Assembly: GCF_001013905.1 (NCBI RefSeq)
Contig: NZ_LN831790.1
Location: 2,370,001-2,434,000, forward strand
Reading direction: 5' to 3'
DNA from: Streptomyces leeuwenhoekii
Lineage (GTDB): Bacteria > Actinomycetota > Actinomycetes > Streptomycetales > Streptomycetaceae
DNA length: 64,000 bases
Positions 19,417-27,241 of this stretch are shown here, in pieces (positions within the stretch are counted from its first letter, which is position 1; every line of letters begins with the position of its first letter). The translations under genes were made by a program, and so were the position numbers. The notes below the pieces were generated by a model. That model searched no databases, was not told where the DNA came from, and saw only the letters and a list, made by a program, of their open reading frames with translations.

Positions 19417-20640
19417 TCACGCCGCTCCTGCCGCCGCCGTCATGAACGCGTTACTGGATGGCGCACTGGCCGTCCGGGTATTCGACGAACCCGACGCGAG
19501 GCCGTACACCAGGCCGACGCCCTTGATCCCCATCATCGTTCCACGCATGCCCCAGCTGCCGACGTCCAGCGCCTCGTCGCTCAGGCCCATCGCCTTGCCC
19601 GCACGCACCAAGCCGTTGTGCATGACGCCGCTGGCCATGCCTCTGGCCACATTGACCGATGTCGGGAGCTGCGCAGCATTGGCGAAGACGCCTTCCATCG
19701 CTTTTCCTTGCTGCGCTGCTTTGGCCGCCTTCCCGGCCGCGGTCAGCCCCTTGACCGCGCCTACGCCCGGCAGCACGCCCAAGCCCGCGGTGACCCAGTC
19801 CATCACCCCGACCTTGCCCCCGCGTGCCGTCTTGATCCCGTACCCGGCCAGTGCAAGCGCGCTGGCGCCGATGGCCAGCGCCCCGAACACGGCACCCACG
19901 GGGGGAATGGCCATGGTCGCCAGAGACAGGATGGACAGGACCGACCCAATCTTGGACAGCGTGTCGGCGTGCTCGGCGAGGAAGTCCTTGAAACCGTCCC
20001 AGGCGCCCTTCAGGCCACCGGTGATCTTGTCCCAGACGCTGATGTCCGGGGGCCGGTTCTTCGATGCCTCGCGGATGGCCTTCTCCGCGTTCGCCGCCTG
20101 CTCCTCCCAGTTCTTGCGCAGTGCCTCGCCCTCACGGATGATCCGCTCCAGCTCCGCGGCGGCTTCCTTGGCCGCGCGGGAGGCGGAGTCGGCCTCCTCC
20201 GTGAGCGCCTTGGCCTCCTGCTCGGTGAGCTGGCGGAACCTCGACTGGGTGATCTTGCCGTTGACCTGGTCGACCGCGCCGTTCCTCTGCTCCAGCCGCT
20301 TGCGCGCCTCGACCGCCTGGTCCTCCAGGGTCCTGGCCTTGCGCTGCATGCCCTCGAGCTGGGTGTGCCAGGTGCGGAGCGCCTTGGAGCAGGCGGTCAT
20401 CGACTCATGGCCCTGCTGCAGGTACTTGGGAAGCTCGCCGATCTTGCCCTGGAACTTCTGGGCGGCCTCGCCCTCCCACGCCCCGTCCGTCTTGCCGATG
20501 CTCACGAGCATCTCGCGCAGCTCGTCGAGCTCGTCGCCGACCGTCTTGACGTCGTACGCCAGTGACTCGATCGTGTGAAGATCACCCTTGGCCGGGTTGA
20601 ACGTCAGACCGGGCCAGTTGGGATCGTCGAACATCCCCAT
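19417..20640 (-). CDS. WXG-headed ESX substrate or scaffold with Gly/Ala-rich membrane-active C-terminus
   Basis: 407 residues. The N-terminal 200 residues are predicted long helices with a WEGEAAQKF turn near residue 54, the T7SS-signal (WXG/LXG-like) pattern. A charged coiled region (about 100-200) follows. From about residue 235 there are alternating hydrophobic Gly/Ala-rich segments (LSILSLATMAIPPVGAVFG, then a further stretch). No enzymatic toxin domain is visible at the C-terminus, unlike the proteins at 22701-24284 and 25531-27168. A small ESX-like gene lies 59 bp upstream and a coupled partner gene follows 4 bp downstream. It is probably exported or a structural partner of the ESX machine. 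Confidence 0.75.
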   Translation of the reverse strand: MGMFDDPNWPGLTFNPAKGDLHTIESLAYDVKTVGDELDELREMLVSIGKTDGAWEGEAAQKFQGKIGELPKYLQQGHESMTACSKALRTWHTQLEGMQRKARTLEDQAVEARKRLEQRNGAVDQVNGKITQSRFRQLTEQEAKALTEEADSASRAAKEAAAELERIIREGEALRKNWEEQAANAEKAIREASKNRPPDISVWDKITGGLKGAWDGFKDFLAEHADTLSKIGSVLSILSLATMAIPPVGAVFGALAIGASALALAGYGIKTARGGKVGVMDWVTAGLGVLPGVGAVKGLTAAGKAAKAAQQGKAMEGVFANAAQLPTSVNVARGMASGVMHNGLVRAGKAMGLSDEALDVGSWGMRGTMMGIKGVGLVYGLASGSSNTRTASAPSSNAFMTAAAGAA

Positions 20641-20699
20641 GTCGTCTCCCCGTTGTATGCGTGTCGTGGTGCGAGTGGGCGGAGCCGCGTCGACCAGGG

Positions 20700-20987
20700 C
20701 TACTTCTGGCTGAAACCCTTCTGCAGGTCCTGATCGGTCGTCTGGTACGACTCGACAGTCTTCTTGAGCCCCTCGTGGAGCTGCTTGGAGGCGTCGGCGA
20801 TCCGCTTGATGCCGTCGCCCCAGTCGTCCTGGAAGTCGTTGCAGGCGTTGTCGAGGCCGTCCGTGCCCAGGCCCTTAGGGCCCACCTTGTTCAGCCGCTG
20901 CTGGGCACCGCGCATACGGTCGTCCACCTGGTCCAGCCTGCTGATCAGGCTCTTCATCCGATCGACATCGATCTTGAAGTCCGCCAT
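20700..20987 (-). CDS. Small ESX/WXG100-like protein
   Basis: 95 residues, all predicted helical, of the size of WXG100 proteins. The central turn reads DDWGDG instead of canonical WXG. A C-terminal YQTTD fits the YxxxD/E export signal of actinobacterial ESX substrates. The ATG at 20987 is used because GGGAGG lies about 9 bases upstream; an in-frame upstream ATG at 21008 has no such site. It precedes the WXG-headed protein at 19417-20640 and may be its secretion partner. Confidence 0.8.
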   Translation of the reverse strand: MADFKIDVDRMKSLISRLDQVDDRMRGAQQRLNKVGPKGLGTDGLDNACNDFQDDWGDGIKRIADASKQLHEGLKKTVESYQTTDQDLQKGFSQK

Positions 20988-21103
20988 CCCCGTGTGCCTC
21001 CCCGTCAACCGTGATCGAGCCGCCGCCGTGCAGGTTATCGGAGCGTCAACGTCCGTCCCAGATCCGCGGGTTCAACCGTCATCGTCTTGTGGCATGGACG
21101 CGC

Positions 21104-21934
21104 TCAGGCCCGGTCCCACGCGTGCAGCACGGCCTGAGCGTAGGCCAGCCGGTGGTCCAGCCGGGAGGAACCGAACCGGTAGGCACCGGATGCGTGCTCC
21201 ATCACGACATCGGGTTCACCGGCCGCGCGCCACCGGGTCCAGCTCGGGGGTTCCAGCTCCCAGGCGGCGTCCTTCCTGGCCTCCTCCTTATCCCCGATGA
21301 GCAGCAGGACCAGCCCCTGGGCGGCCATGACCGCCCAGTACGCGAAGTACAGCGGGGAGAGCAGGACCATCGCCGTCCACCCCTTGCCGCTCCCCACCTT
21401 CCCGGTCAGCGGCTCGCCTCCCTGGGCGGACTGCACCGTCCAGTGCACGCGGCGGGGCCACGGCAGCCACCGTCCGCCGCCCCGCGTGATCCGGCCGATG
21501 AGCGCGCCGTCCCCTCCGTGGACCTCGTACACGCCGCCGCCGGAGGACCGGACCGAGCACAACGGCTCACCGTGCACCCCGGTCACGTTGAAGGGCGGCC
21601 GGGCCGTGCGTCCTCCCTTCGGGGCGTCCTGGGGGACATGGACGTACGCGAGCGGCTCGCCCTTCGCCCCGGGGCCCGCCTGCCGGATGGTCTCGGTCCA
21701 CTCCCCCGCCGTGACCCGGTCGTACCGGCGCAGCCTCTTGCCACGGATCTCGATCACCGGGGAGGAGTCGGGGGCGGGCGCGGAGGCGGACTGCGGTCCG
21801 GGCGCCGGGGCGGGCGCCTGCCCGTAGGGCCCGGACCGCCCGTCAGCCGGCGGCCGGTGCTGCGGCTGCCCCGCCTCTTGCGGCCATCCCGGCTGCTGAC
21901 CCCGCGAAGCCGGTTCCTGGCTGCTGTGGTTCAT
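21104..21934 (-). CDS. ESX-island membrane protein with Pro/Gln-rich N-terminus, paralogue of 17365-17988
   Basis: About 276 residues from the ATG at 21934 (an alternative ATG at 21964 gives 286). The first 70 residues are disordered and rich in Pro, Gly and Gln. A beta-rich domain and one hydrophobic span (TAMVLLSPLYFAYWAVMAAQG and following) come next, and the end is RLDHRLAYAQAVLHAWDRA. The C-terminal half is clearly related to the protein at 17365-17988. Function unknown. It lies between the chagasin-like lipoprotein and the small WXG gene on the same strand. Confidence 0.72.
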   Translation of the reverse strand: MNHSSQEPASRGQQPGWPQEAGQPQHRPPADGRSGPYGQAPAPAPGPQSASAPAPDSSPVIEIRGKRLRRYDRVTAGEWTETIRQAGPGAKGEPLAYVHVPQDAPKGGRTARPPFNVTGVHGEPLCSVRSSGGGVYEVHGGDGALIGRITRGGGRWLPWPRRVHWTVQSAQGGEPLTGKVGSGKGWTAMVLLSPLYFAYWAVMAAQGLVLLLIGDKEEARKDAAWELEPPSWTRWRAAGEPDVVMEHASGAYRFGSSRLDHRLAYAQAVLHAWDRA

Positions 21935-22198
21935 GACTGCCCATCTGTCGACGCCATCGACCATGACGGTCGACAGAATCTCAAAGGTGGGTCGCGCCTG
22001 TCGCGGTACGGGGACACCGGCCGCTCCAGCGGGGCGGCCCGGCCCGCGCCGCGACCCGTCCCACTCCGCCGCTCGCGCCTGGCCCCCGTCCCGGAGCGGA
22101 GGCCGGCCTTCCCTGCGCGGGGTACCGGCGACGGAGTGATCGCCGACGGGCCTCTCGAAGGGGTCAACGGCCGAGACGCCTTCGTCGCGTCACCGTGC

Positions 22199-22684
22199 TC
22201 AGCGCCGTACGGAGACGGTGAAGGTGTAGTAGCGGGCCTTGTCCGCCTGGTCGGAGTTGGTGGACGTCGCGTCGGGCCTGGGGGACGCCGACTCGCCCTT
22301 GCCGACGCAGGTGCCCACCGGGCAGTGCAGGACGCGGATCTCGGTGGTGCCCGGCCCCACCGCCTTGAAGTCGAAGTACTGGGTGCCGTCACCGCCGCCC
22401 ACGAGATCCGATCCCTCGTAGTCCTCGCGGTCGCCTTCGCTGCGGACGACCTTGTCGTCGGGGCGCGGAGTGACGCGGTACCACCACTCCCCCTGGGACG
22501 GATGCATGGGGAGGGCCAGGGCGAACTCCTCCCCGACCTCGGCTTCGATGGCGCGCCGGTCGGTCCCGTACTCCTTCGGTCCGGTGGCCGCTCCGCAGGC
22601 CGCCAGGGCGCCGACCGCGCCGAGCGCGAGCAGGGACGAAACGAGGCGGGCGTGACCCCGCCGGGAGAGGATCTTGCTGGTCAT
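22199..22684 (-). CDS. Chagasin-like (I42 family) cysteine-peptidase inhibitor lipoprotein
   Basis: 161 residues. The N-terminus is a lipoprotein signal peptide with lipobox LAAC, giving lipidated Cys30, so the mature protein should sit on the outer face of the membrane. The mature part carries hallmarks of the chagasin fold: HPSQGEWWY (residues 61-69) where chagasins have NPTTGYxW, and LVGGGDGTQYFDFKAVGPGTTEIRVLH (split here over residues 94-120 as LVGGGDG, then TQYFDFKAVGPGTTEI) where they have GxGG followed by FxFxAxxxGTxxI. Chagasins are tight inhibitors of papain-like peptidases. It starts 16 bp after a gene for a papain/C39-like peptidase with a WXG head, so an immunity or self-protection role is the natural inference. 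The start ATG at 22684 has GAGGAAGG upstream; an earlier ATG at 22714 lacks one. Confidence 0.82.
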   Translation of the reverse strand: MTSKILSRRGHARLVSSLLALGAVGALAACGAATGPKEYGTDRRAIEAEVGEEFALALPMHPSQGEWWYRVTPRPDDKVVRSEGDREDYEGSDLVGGGDGTQYFDFKAVGPGTTEIRVLHCPVGTCVGKGESASPRPDATSTNSDQADKARYYTFTVSVRR

Positions 22685-22700
22685 CGGGTGCCTTCCTCGG

Positions 22701-24284
22701 TCACTTCGGCACATGGACGGCGAAGGCGTTGGGCAACCGCTCGTCGGACGCCTTGTCCATGCGGCCGTTGACGAAGTCGTCCTCGCTGACCCAGGTGGTG
22801 TGCCCCCACGGGTTGTACACCTGGAGCATGTCGCCCTCCTGGCCGATGATCATCATCTGGTGGCCGACCCGGTCGCCGTTGGCGTCCTTGCCCTCCACCT
22901 CGATGGGCACCGGCTTCCCGGCCGCGACCGCCCTCTCGATGTCGGGCAGGACGTCGCGCCGGGCATCCGCGCCCTCGCGGATCTCGCGGTACTCGTACTC
23001 GGCGCCGGTGTGGGGGCTGATCTCGGCGTTGGCGACCGCGTTCTGGCCGTCGCTGTCCATGCCGTCGGGCGCTCCCCACCAGAAACCCGAGTCGTAGCTG
23101 CCGTCGCCCTCCTCGTGGACCCGCATCAACTCGTCGTCGAGCCGCCGGCGGAAGGCGGCGCCGTCGTCCTCCTGGCCGGAGGGTCCGCCGGTGAGTTCCA
23201 GGGCGTAGACGGGGTCGACCATGGCACGCGCGCCGATCGTGGAGCCGGGCACGCAGGTGTTGCCCTTCTGGGACCAGTTCTGCCCGTTGTACGTGAGGTC
23301 GTCCCAGGCACCGGGCCGGTTCCTGCTGTCGGCCTCGGTGACCGCGGGCGAGAGGTGCCGCCGCAGCCATGCCTCGTCGTCGCCGTGCGGGTGGATCTTC
23401 TGGCGGAACTCCCGGACCTCGTCCATGTCGTAGCCGGCGGCGATGGTCTTCATCAGGTAGGCCCGTTCCTCGGGCGACTTGGAGTCCTTGAGCATCCGTT
23501 CCAGCTCGGCGCGCTCCTCGGGACTCATCTTGTTCATGTACGCGGCGGAGCGCTCGAGGTCGTTCGCGCTGAGGATCTCGTTGTACTCACGGTCTGGGCC
23601 GGACTCGCTCACGCTGCTCGTGTCGGCCAGCATCAGCTTGTCCGCCGCCGTGAGCCCCCTCGCCTCCAGCTTGCCGGAACGGGCTTCCGAGGCCCACCGG
23701 TTGAGCTCGCCGGCCGCCTTGCGTGCGGCGTCGTCGGCTATCACCGCCGCCTGGTGGCGCCGCTCGACGCCGTCGGCGGCCTGCGTCCTGGCCCGCTGTA
23801 CGGCGGCGTCCTCCTCGTCGCTGTCCCACATGCCGTCGAAGAAGCCGTCCTCACCACCCAGCGAGCTCAGGGCCTCGCGGAGCACCTCGCACCCCACCCG
23901 GTCACGCTGCTGGGCGTCCGAGACGCCGTCCGCCAGCGCGGTGAGTGCCTTGGCACTCCCTTCGAACGCCTCGCGCATCTGATCGGCGGCCCGCCGCGCG
24001 GCGGCGACCACGTCCGAGGCGGCGACCTGGGTCGTCCCGGTCCACACCGCGGGCAGCCCGGACGCGGCCTTCCCGATGCGTCCCGCCGCTTCGTCGACCG
24101 TGCTGACGGCCTGCTTGAACTGCCGGGACGCCGCCTCGATCGCGCCGGGGTCGCCCACCGGCGCCTTCACGTCCAGCGACTTCCTGATCGCCCCGATGAG
24201 GCCGTTCTTGTCGTCGGCGCCCTGGATGCTGCCCTTCAGACCGGCCAGCTCGGAACGCCGCGACGTCGTGGACTCCCCCGCCAT
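22701..24284 (-). CDS. WXG-headed papain/C39-like cysteine peptidase, predicted ESX effector
   Basis: 527 residues. The N-terminal region is helical with a W-T-G turn at residues 81-83 and long Ala-rich helices, an ESX-type export domain. A charged middle region (about 230-320; SPEERAELERML, SPEERAYLMKTI) leads to a C-terminal peptidase domain. The likely triad is Cys344 in GNTCVPGS, with a Gln a few residues before it, His475 in VGHQMMIIG and Asn491 in VYNPWG. This order and spacing match the papain/C39-like fold, where His starts 'HxVVVxGY' and the third residue sits in a 'DPWG/NSWG' turn. No signal peptide is present, consistent with ESX export. The ATG at 24284 has AAGGGAA upstream. A chagasin-like lipoprotein gene follows 16 bp downstream and two small partner-like genes precede it. 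Confidence 0.82.
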   Translation of the reverse strand: MAGESTTSRRSELAGLKGSIQGADDKNGLIGAIRKSLDVKAPVGDPGAIEAASRQFKQAVSTVDEAAGRIGKAASGLPAVWTGTTQVAASDVVAAARRAADQMREAFEGSAKALTALADGVSDAQQRDRVGCEVLREALSSLGGEDGFFDGMWDSDEEDAAVQRARTQAADGVERRHQAAVIADDAARKAAGELNRWASEARSGKLEARGLTAADKLMLADTSSVSESGPDREYNEILSANDLERSAAYMNKMSPEERAELERMLKDSKSPEERAYLMKTIAAGYDMDEVREFRQKIHPHGDDEAWLRRHLSPAVTEADSRNRPGAWDDLTYNGQNWSQKGNTCVPGSTIGARAMVDPVYALELTGGPSGQEDDGAAFRRRLDDELMRVHEEGDGSYDSGFWWGAPDGMDSDGQNAVANAEISPHTGAEYEYREIREGADARRDVLPDIERAVAAGKPVPIEVEGKDANGDRVGHQMMIIGQEGDMLQVYNPWGHTTWVSEDDFVNGRMDKASDERLPNAFAVHVPK

Positions 24285-24362
24285 GTCCGGGTTCCCTTCC
24301 CTGTCCTTGTGGAGGTGGTGCAGATGTCGAGGTGACGCGGATGCCTGCCGCCCGCGCGCGGT

Positions 24363-24490
24363 GTCTCCGCGCCGCTTGGCGGGCGTGCGTCTCGCGCCGC
24401 GCGGCGGACGTGCGTCTCGCGCCGCGCGGCGGACGTGCGTCTCGCGCCGCGCGGCGGACGTGTGTCTCTAGCGCCGCGTGGCGGACGTGC
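24363..24490. repeat. Five tandem copies of a 25-bp palindrome-containing unit
   Basis: Copies at 24363-24388, 24389-24413, 24414-24438, 24439-24463 and 24464-24490. The three central ones are identical except for one base; the outer two are 26-27 bp and diverged. Each central unit contains the perfect 12-bp palindrome CGCCGCGCGGCG. The array spans the gap between the peptidase gene (start 24284) and the 125-residue protein, and encodes the last seven codons and stop of the latter. The units are contiguous, without spacers. Confidence 0.9.
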
Positions 24491-24845
24491 GGTGCCGCAG
24501 GGCGAGGATCTCGGCGACGGCCTCGAACCAGCGCGCGACGGTTTCGTCGTCGTCCGTGTCCGCGGCGACGGAGGCGGCGCCCGCCAGCCACTCCCGGGCG
24601 GTACGGGACGCCTCCTCGCCCGGGAACGGCTCCTCCAGACCGGCCGCGTACCGGACACCGCCGCTGCGGACGGTCTTGGCCAGGAACGCCACCGCCCGCG
24701 GCTGGACCCCCAGCCGGTCCAGCGTGACGGCCGCGGCGACGGCGCCCTCACCGAACAGGGCGGGGCGCTGAGCGGCGCCGGCCCCGATCCCGTGGCGCAG
24801 GAGGGTGGGCAGGTGGAGGTGGAGGATCTGCTCTTCGGTGCTCAT
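24468..24845 (-). CDS. Small helical protein upstream of the peptidase effector
   Basis: 125 residues, predicted mostly helical and Ala-rich, without membrane segments or known motifs. The ATG at 24845 is used because a GAGG lies about 8 bases before it; the upstream open frame overlaps the preceding gene in another frame. It lies between a small WXG-like gene (17 bp gap) and the cysteine-peptidase effector, with its C-terminal codons inside the tandem repeat. By analogy with the small Lap partners of LXG effectors it may be a targeting partner; this is inference. Confidence 0.68.
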   Translation of the reverse strand: MSTEEQILHLHLPTLLRHGIGAGAAQRPALFGEGAVAAAVTLDRLGVQPRAVAFLAKTVRSGGVRYAAGLEEPFPGEEASRTAREWLAGAASVAADTDDDETVARWFEAVAEILALRHRTSATRR

Positions 24846-24862
24846 CGCAAGGACCTCGCGTC

Positions 24863-25225
24863 TCAGCCGAACGGTGACGGGTCGGACGCGGGGGCGGCCG
24901 GCGCCGGGGCCGGGCCTCCGGTCACCGTCGCGGCTCCGTGGACCCGCCCGGCGGCGTAGTCCTCCGCGAGACCGTAGTTGTTGCCGGTCACCCGGAGTTT
25001 GTTCGCGATCTCGTCGAGGGCGGAGCGCAGTACGTCCGCCTCGTCGTGCCAGGCGGTCACGCACCGCTCGAAGGCCGGGCCCGAGTCCTCGCCGCCGTAG
25101 ACGTCGTAGACGGAACACTGCTCGCCGGGCATCTGCGACGCGGCCGTGCCGATGTCCTCGGCGGCGGCGTCCAGGTGCCGGACGTTCTGCTGATACCCGC
25201 TCCAGTCAACCGAATAGGTCGACAC
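24863..25225 (-). CDS. WXG100-like ESX protein
   Basis: 120 residues. The N-terminal 95 form two predicted amphipathic helices of WXG100 size (SVDWSGYQQNVRHLDAAAE, then AFERCVTAWHDEADVLRSAL), with a Cys-containing loop between them. The C-terminal 25 residues are Ala/Pro-rich and disordered. The usual W-x-G turn is replaced by a YGGEDSG loop, so this is a divergent, EspC/WXG-like member. The GTG start at 25225 is preceded by GGGGG. It is the first gene of the minus-strand accessory run and diverges from the deaminase toxin gene. Confidence 0.75.
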   Translation of the reverse strand: MSTYSVDWSGYQQNVRHLDAAAEDIGTAASQMPGEQCSVYDVYGGEDSGPAFERCVTAWHDEADVLRSALDEIANKLRVTGNNYGLAEDYAAGRVHGAATVTGGPAPAPAAPASDPSPFG

Positions 25226-25470
25226 ATGGCCCCCGTATCTCCTGCGCGCGCACTGTCACGCGGTCACTGCTTGGCGTGACCCTATCAAGCTGCGAGGTCC
25301 GAAGTGATCTCCAGATGGAACGCCGCCGGCCGGGGGCGGGCGCTCGCTTCGGAGCTGGGAGGCCGATCCGCGGATGCCCCCCGCCGGGCCCCTGACGGTG
25401 GGCCAAGGGAGAGTTGTCACGCCCCCGCGCCCCCCATGTCACAGACCGGTCCCCATGGGCCGTGCGCCGC

Positions 25471-25500
25471 TTGTTCGCCGCGTTCGCTCGAAGTTACGTT
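25471..25500 (+). promoter_or_regulatory. Candidate promoter for the deaminase toxin gene
   Basis: TTGTTC (25471-25476) and TACGTT (25495-25500) are 18 bp apart and lie 30 bp before the GTG at 25531. The match to the vegetative consensus is moderate. The rest of the 305-bp divergent gap 25226-25530 shows no gene. Confidence 0.35.
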
Positions 25501-25530
25501 TCATCATGTTGCGTTCGAACGGGGGTTCTT

Positions 25531-27168
25531 GTGGGTGTCACCCTGCCGGGCTATCTGGACGAGGCCCTTGACCTGATCGGCGTCAGCTGGCCCAACGTCG
25601 ACGAGGACGACTACCGCGAGATGGCCCAGGCCATGCGCGAGTTCGCCGACGACATCGACGACGGCACCGCCGACGCCCATGCGGCGATCTCGGATCTGCT
25701 CGGGACCAACGAGGGCCTGGCCGTGCAGGCGCTCGAGAGACACTGGAACAAGGTCAAGGGCACCCACCTGGCCAACCTCGCCGAAGCGGGCCGTCTGGCG
25801 GCGACCGCGCTGGACGGGGTGGCGGTGCTGATCGAGGGCGCCAAACTCGCCGCCATCGCCCAGTTGGGCATTCTGGCCGCCGAGATCGCGGCGGCGGTCG
25901 CCGCGGCACCGGTCACCCTGGGCCTGTCGACGCTGGCCGGACTGGCCGGGACCCAGGCCACCCGGATCGCGGTCAAACGCATCTTCCAAGAGGTGTGCGA
26001 GGAGGTCGCCGCTCGGGTCGTCGACGTCGCGATGGGGCCGGTTTACCAGTCCCTGGGTTCGATGGCAGGCGACCTGGTGGTGCAGTTGGGCGGCAACGCC
26101 CTGGGAGTACAACAGGGCGTCGACCTCGGCCAGACCGCGCAGGCGGGCCGGGACGGGCTGCGCGAGGGCGCCGACGGGTCGATGAGACTGGCGAGCGCGA
26201 ACGGTCCCGGGGGCGGCGGGGACGGCGGTCAGTTCAGCATGGACCTGGATTCCTACGACCGGGCCGGCATCCAGCTCAAAGACGCGGGGGGCAAGATCCG
26301 CGACGGGGCGGGCAGCAAACTGTCCCGCGCCAAGTCCACGCACGGCCGCACCAAGGGCAAGGACCCGATCGCTGACGCCGCCAACGCCATGCTGGACCAG
26401 GTCATCGACGGTATCGAGAAGGGCGTCAAGAGGACCGCCCAGCACCTCGACGAGAACATGACCGGTGGCCTCAGGAAGATGGCCAAGAACCACCGGGAGA
26501 ACGACGACAGTACCGCGACTGCGCTTCAGGCCATCAGTAAGAAGCACGTCTACCATGTGGATGACCAGGGGAAAGTCACTCGCCTCACGAGTGCCGGACA
26601 CCAGGATCTGACCGCGGAGGACCGGGCCCGCCTTGCCCCTCTTCAACTGCAAGGAGACAGCGTCGGCGAGAGAAGGGCGGGTCAATACCCCCTGCCCGAG
26701 CCGGCGGACCGGAAGAAGAAGCCCTCGGAGCAGGTCGCCTTCGGGAGCAGTGATCTTTCGCAGGCCACACGAATGGCCCGAAATGCCAACAACGACTACG
26801 GGCAGACACGAAAGGGGAAATTCTCCAGCCGCAATTATGCTGCGGCACGGTACGGCAAGGAGGGCTCCGAGGAGGAGTTCATACTCGTCGGCCGCAGCAA
26901 GTGGCCCGCCGCGCACTCGGAACGGCAAGTAGGAATACCGTTTCTCAACGCCGGGACGACGAATGGCATGACCGAGCTCTACACCGAACGTGAACCCTGC
27001 ACAACCGGGCCAGGCGCCAAGAATTGCAGCGCCTGGATGTCGGAGTACCTCCCGGAGGGCGTGAAGGTGTCCCACACTGTCGAGTACGGCGACACAGCGG
27101 ATTCGAAGCAGAAGGGCAACGACGAAATGGAGCGCTACCTCAACAGCATCAACCCGAAAAAACGATGA
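25531..27168 (+). CDS. Polymorphic toxin: WXG100_2/CpnT-like head with C-terminal nucleic-acid deaminase domain
   Basis: 545 residues from the GTG at 25531, with GGGGG upstream; an upstream open frame exists but does not match the family. The N-terminus (LPGYLDEALDLIGVSWPNVDEDD, written in full as LPGYLDEALDLIGVSW then PNVDEDDYREMA) is the typical CpnT/WXG100_2 export head. Long helices and an Ala-rich hydrophobic region (about 90-200) and a polar linker follow. The C-terminal domain has the zinc deaminase pattern: H462-S-E464, then TEREPC with Cys490 and Cys499 (PC-x8-C). This resembles the XOO_2897/YwqJ group of toxin deaminases; the exact family is unresolved. Such domains deaminate bases in DNA or RNA, or free nucleotides. 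A SUKH-like immunity gene follows 73 bp downstream. Confidence 0.85.
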   Translation: MGVTLPGYLDEALDLIGVSWPNVDEDDYREMAQAMREFADDIDDGTADAHAAISDLLGTNEGLAVQALERHWNKVKGTHLANLAEAGRLAATALDGVAVLIEGAKLAAIAQLGILAAEIAAAVAAAPVTLGLSTLAGLAGTQATRIAVKRIFQEVCEEVAARVVDVAMGPVYQSLGSMAGDLVVQLGGNALGVQQGVDLGQTAQAGRDGLREGADGSMRLASANGPGGGGDGGQFSMDLDSYDRAGIQLKDAGGKIRDGAGSKLSRAKSTHGRTKGKDPIADAANAMLDQVIDGIEKGVKRTAQHLDENMTGGLRKMAKNHRENDDSTATALQAISKKHVYHVDDQGKVTRLTSAGHQDLTAEDRARLAPLQLQGDSVGERRAGQYPLPEPADRKKKPSEQVAFGSSDLSQATRMARNANNDYGQTRKGKFSSRNYAAARYGKEGSEEEFILVGRSKWPAAHSERQVGIPFLNAGTTNGMTELYTEREPCTTGPGAKNCSAWMSEYLPEGVKVSHTVEYGDTADSKQKGNDEMERYLNSINPKKR

Positions 27169-27241
27169 CAATTGACCGAAAGCGGGCACGGGCGATAACA
27201 TCGGTCCGCTTGGACGACCAGTAGAATCGACAGGACAGAGC

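Noticed and set aside
24363..24490. Possible CRISPR array
   Set aside because: The 25-bp units are contiguous with no unique spacers and no cas genes are nearby; it is a simple tandem repeat.
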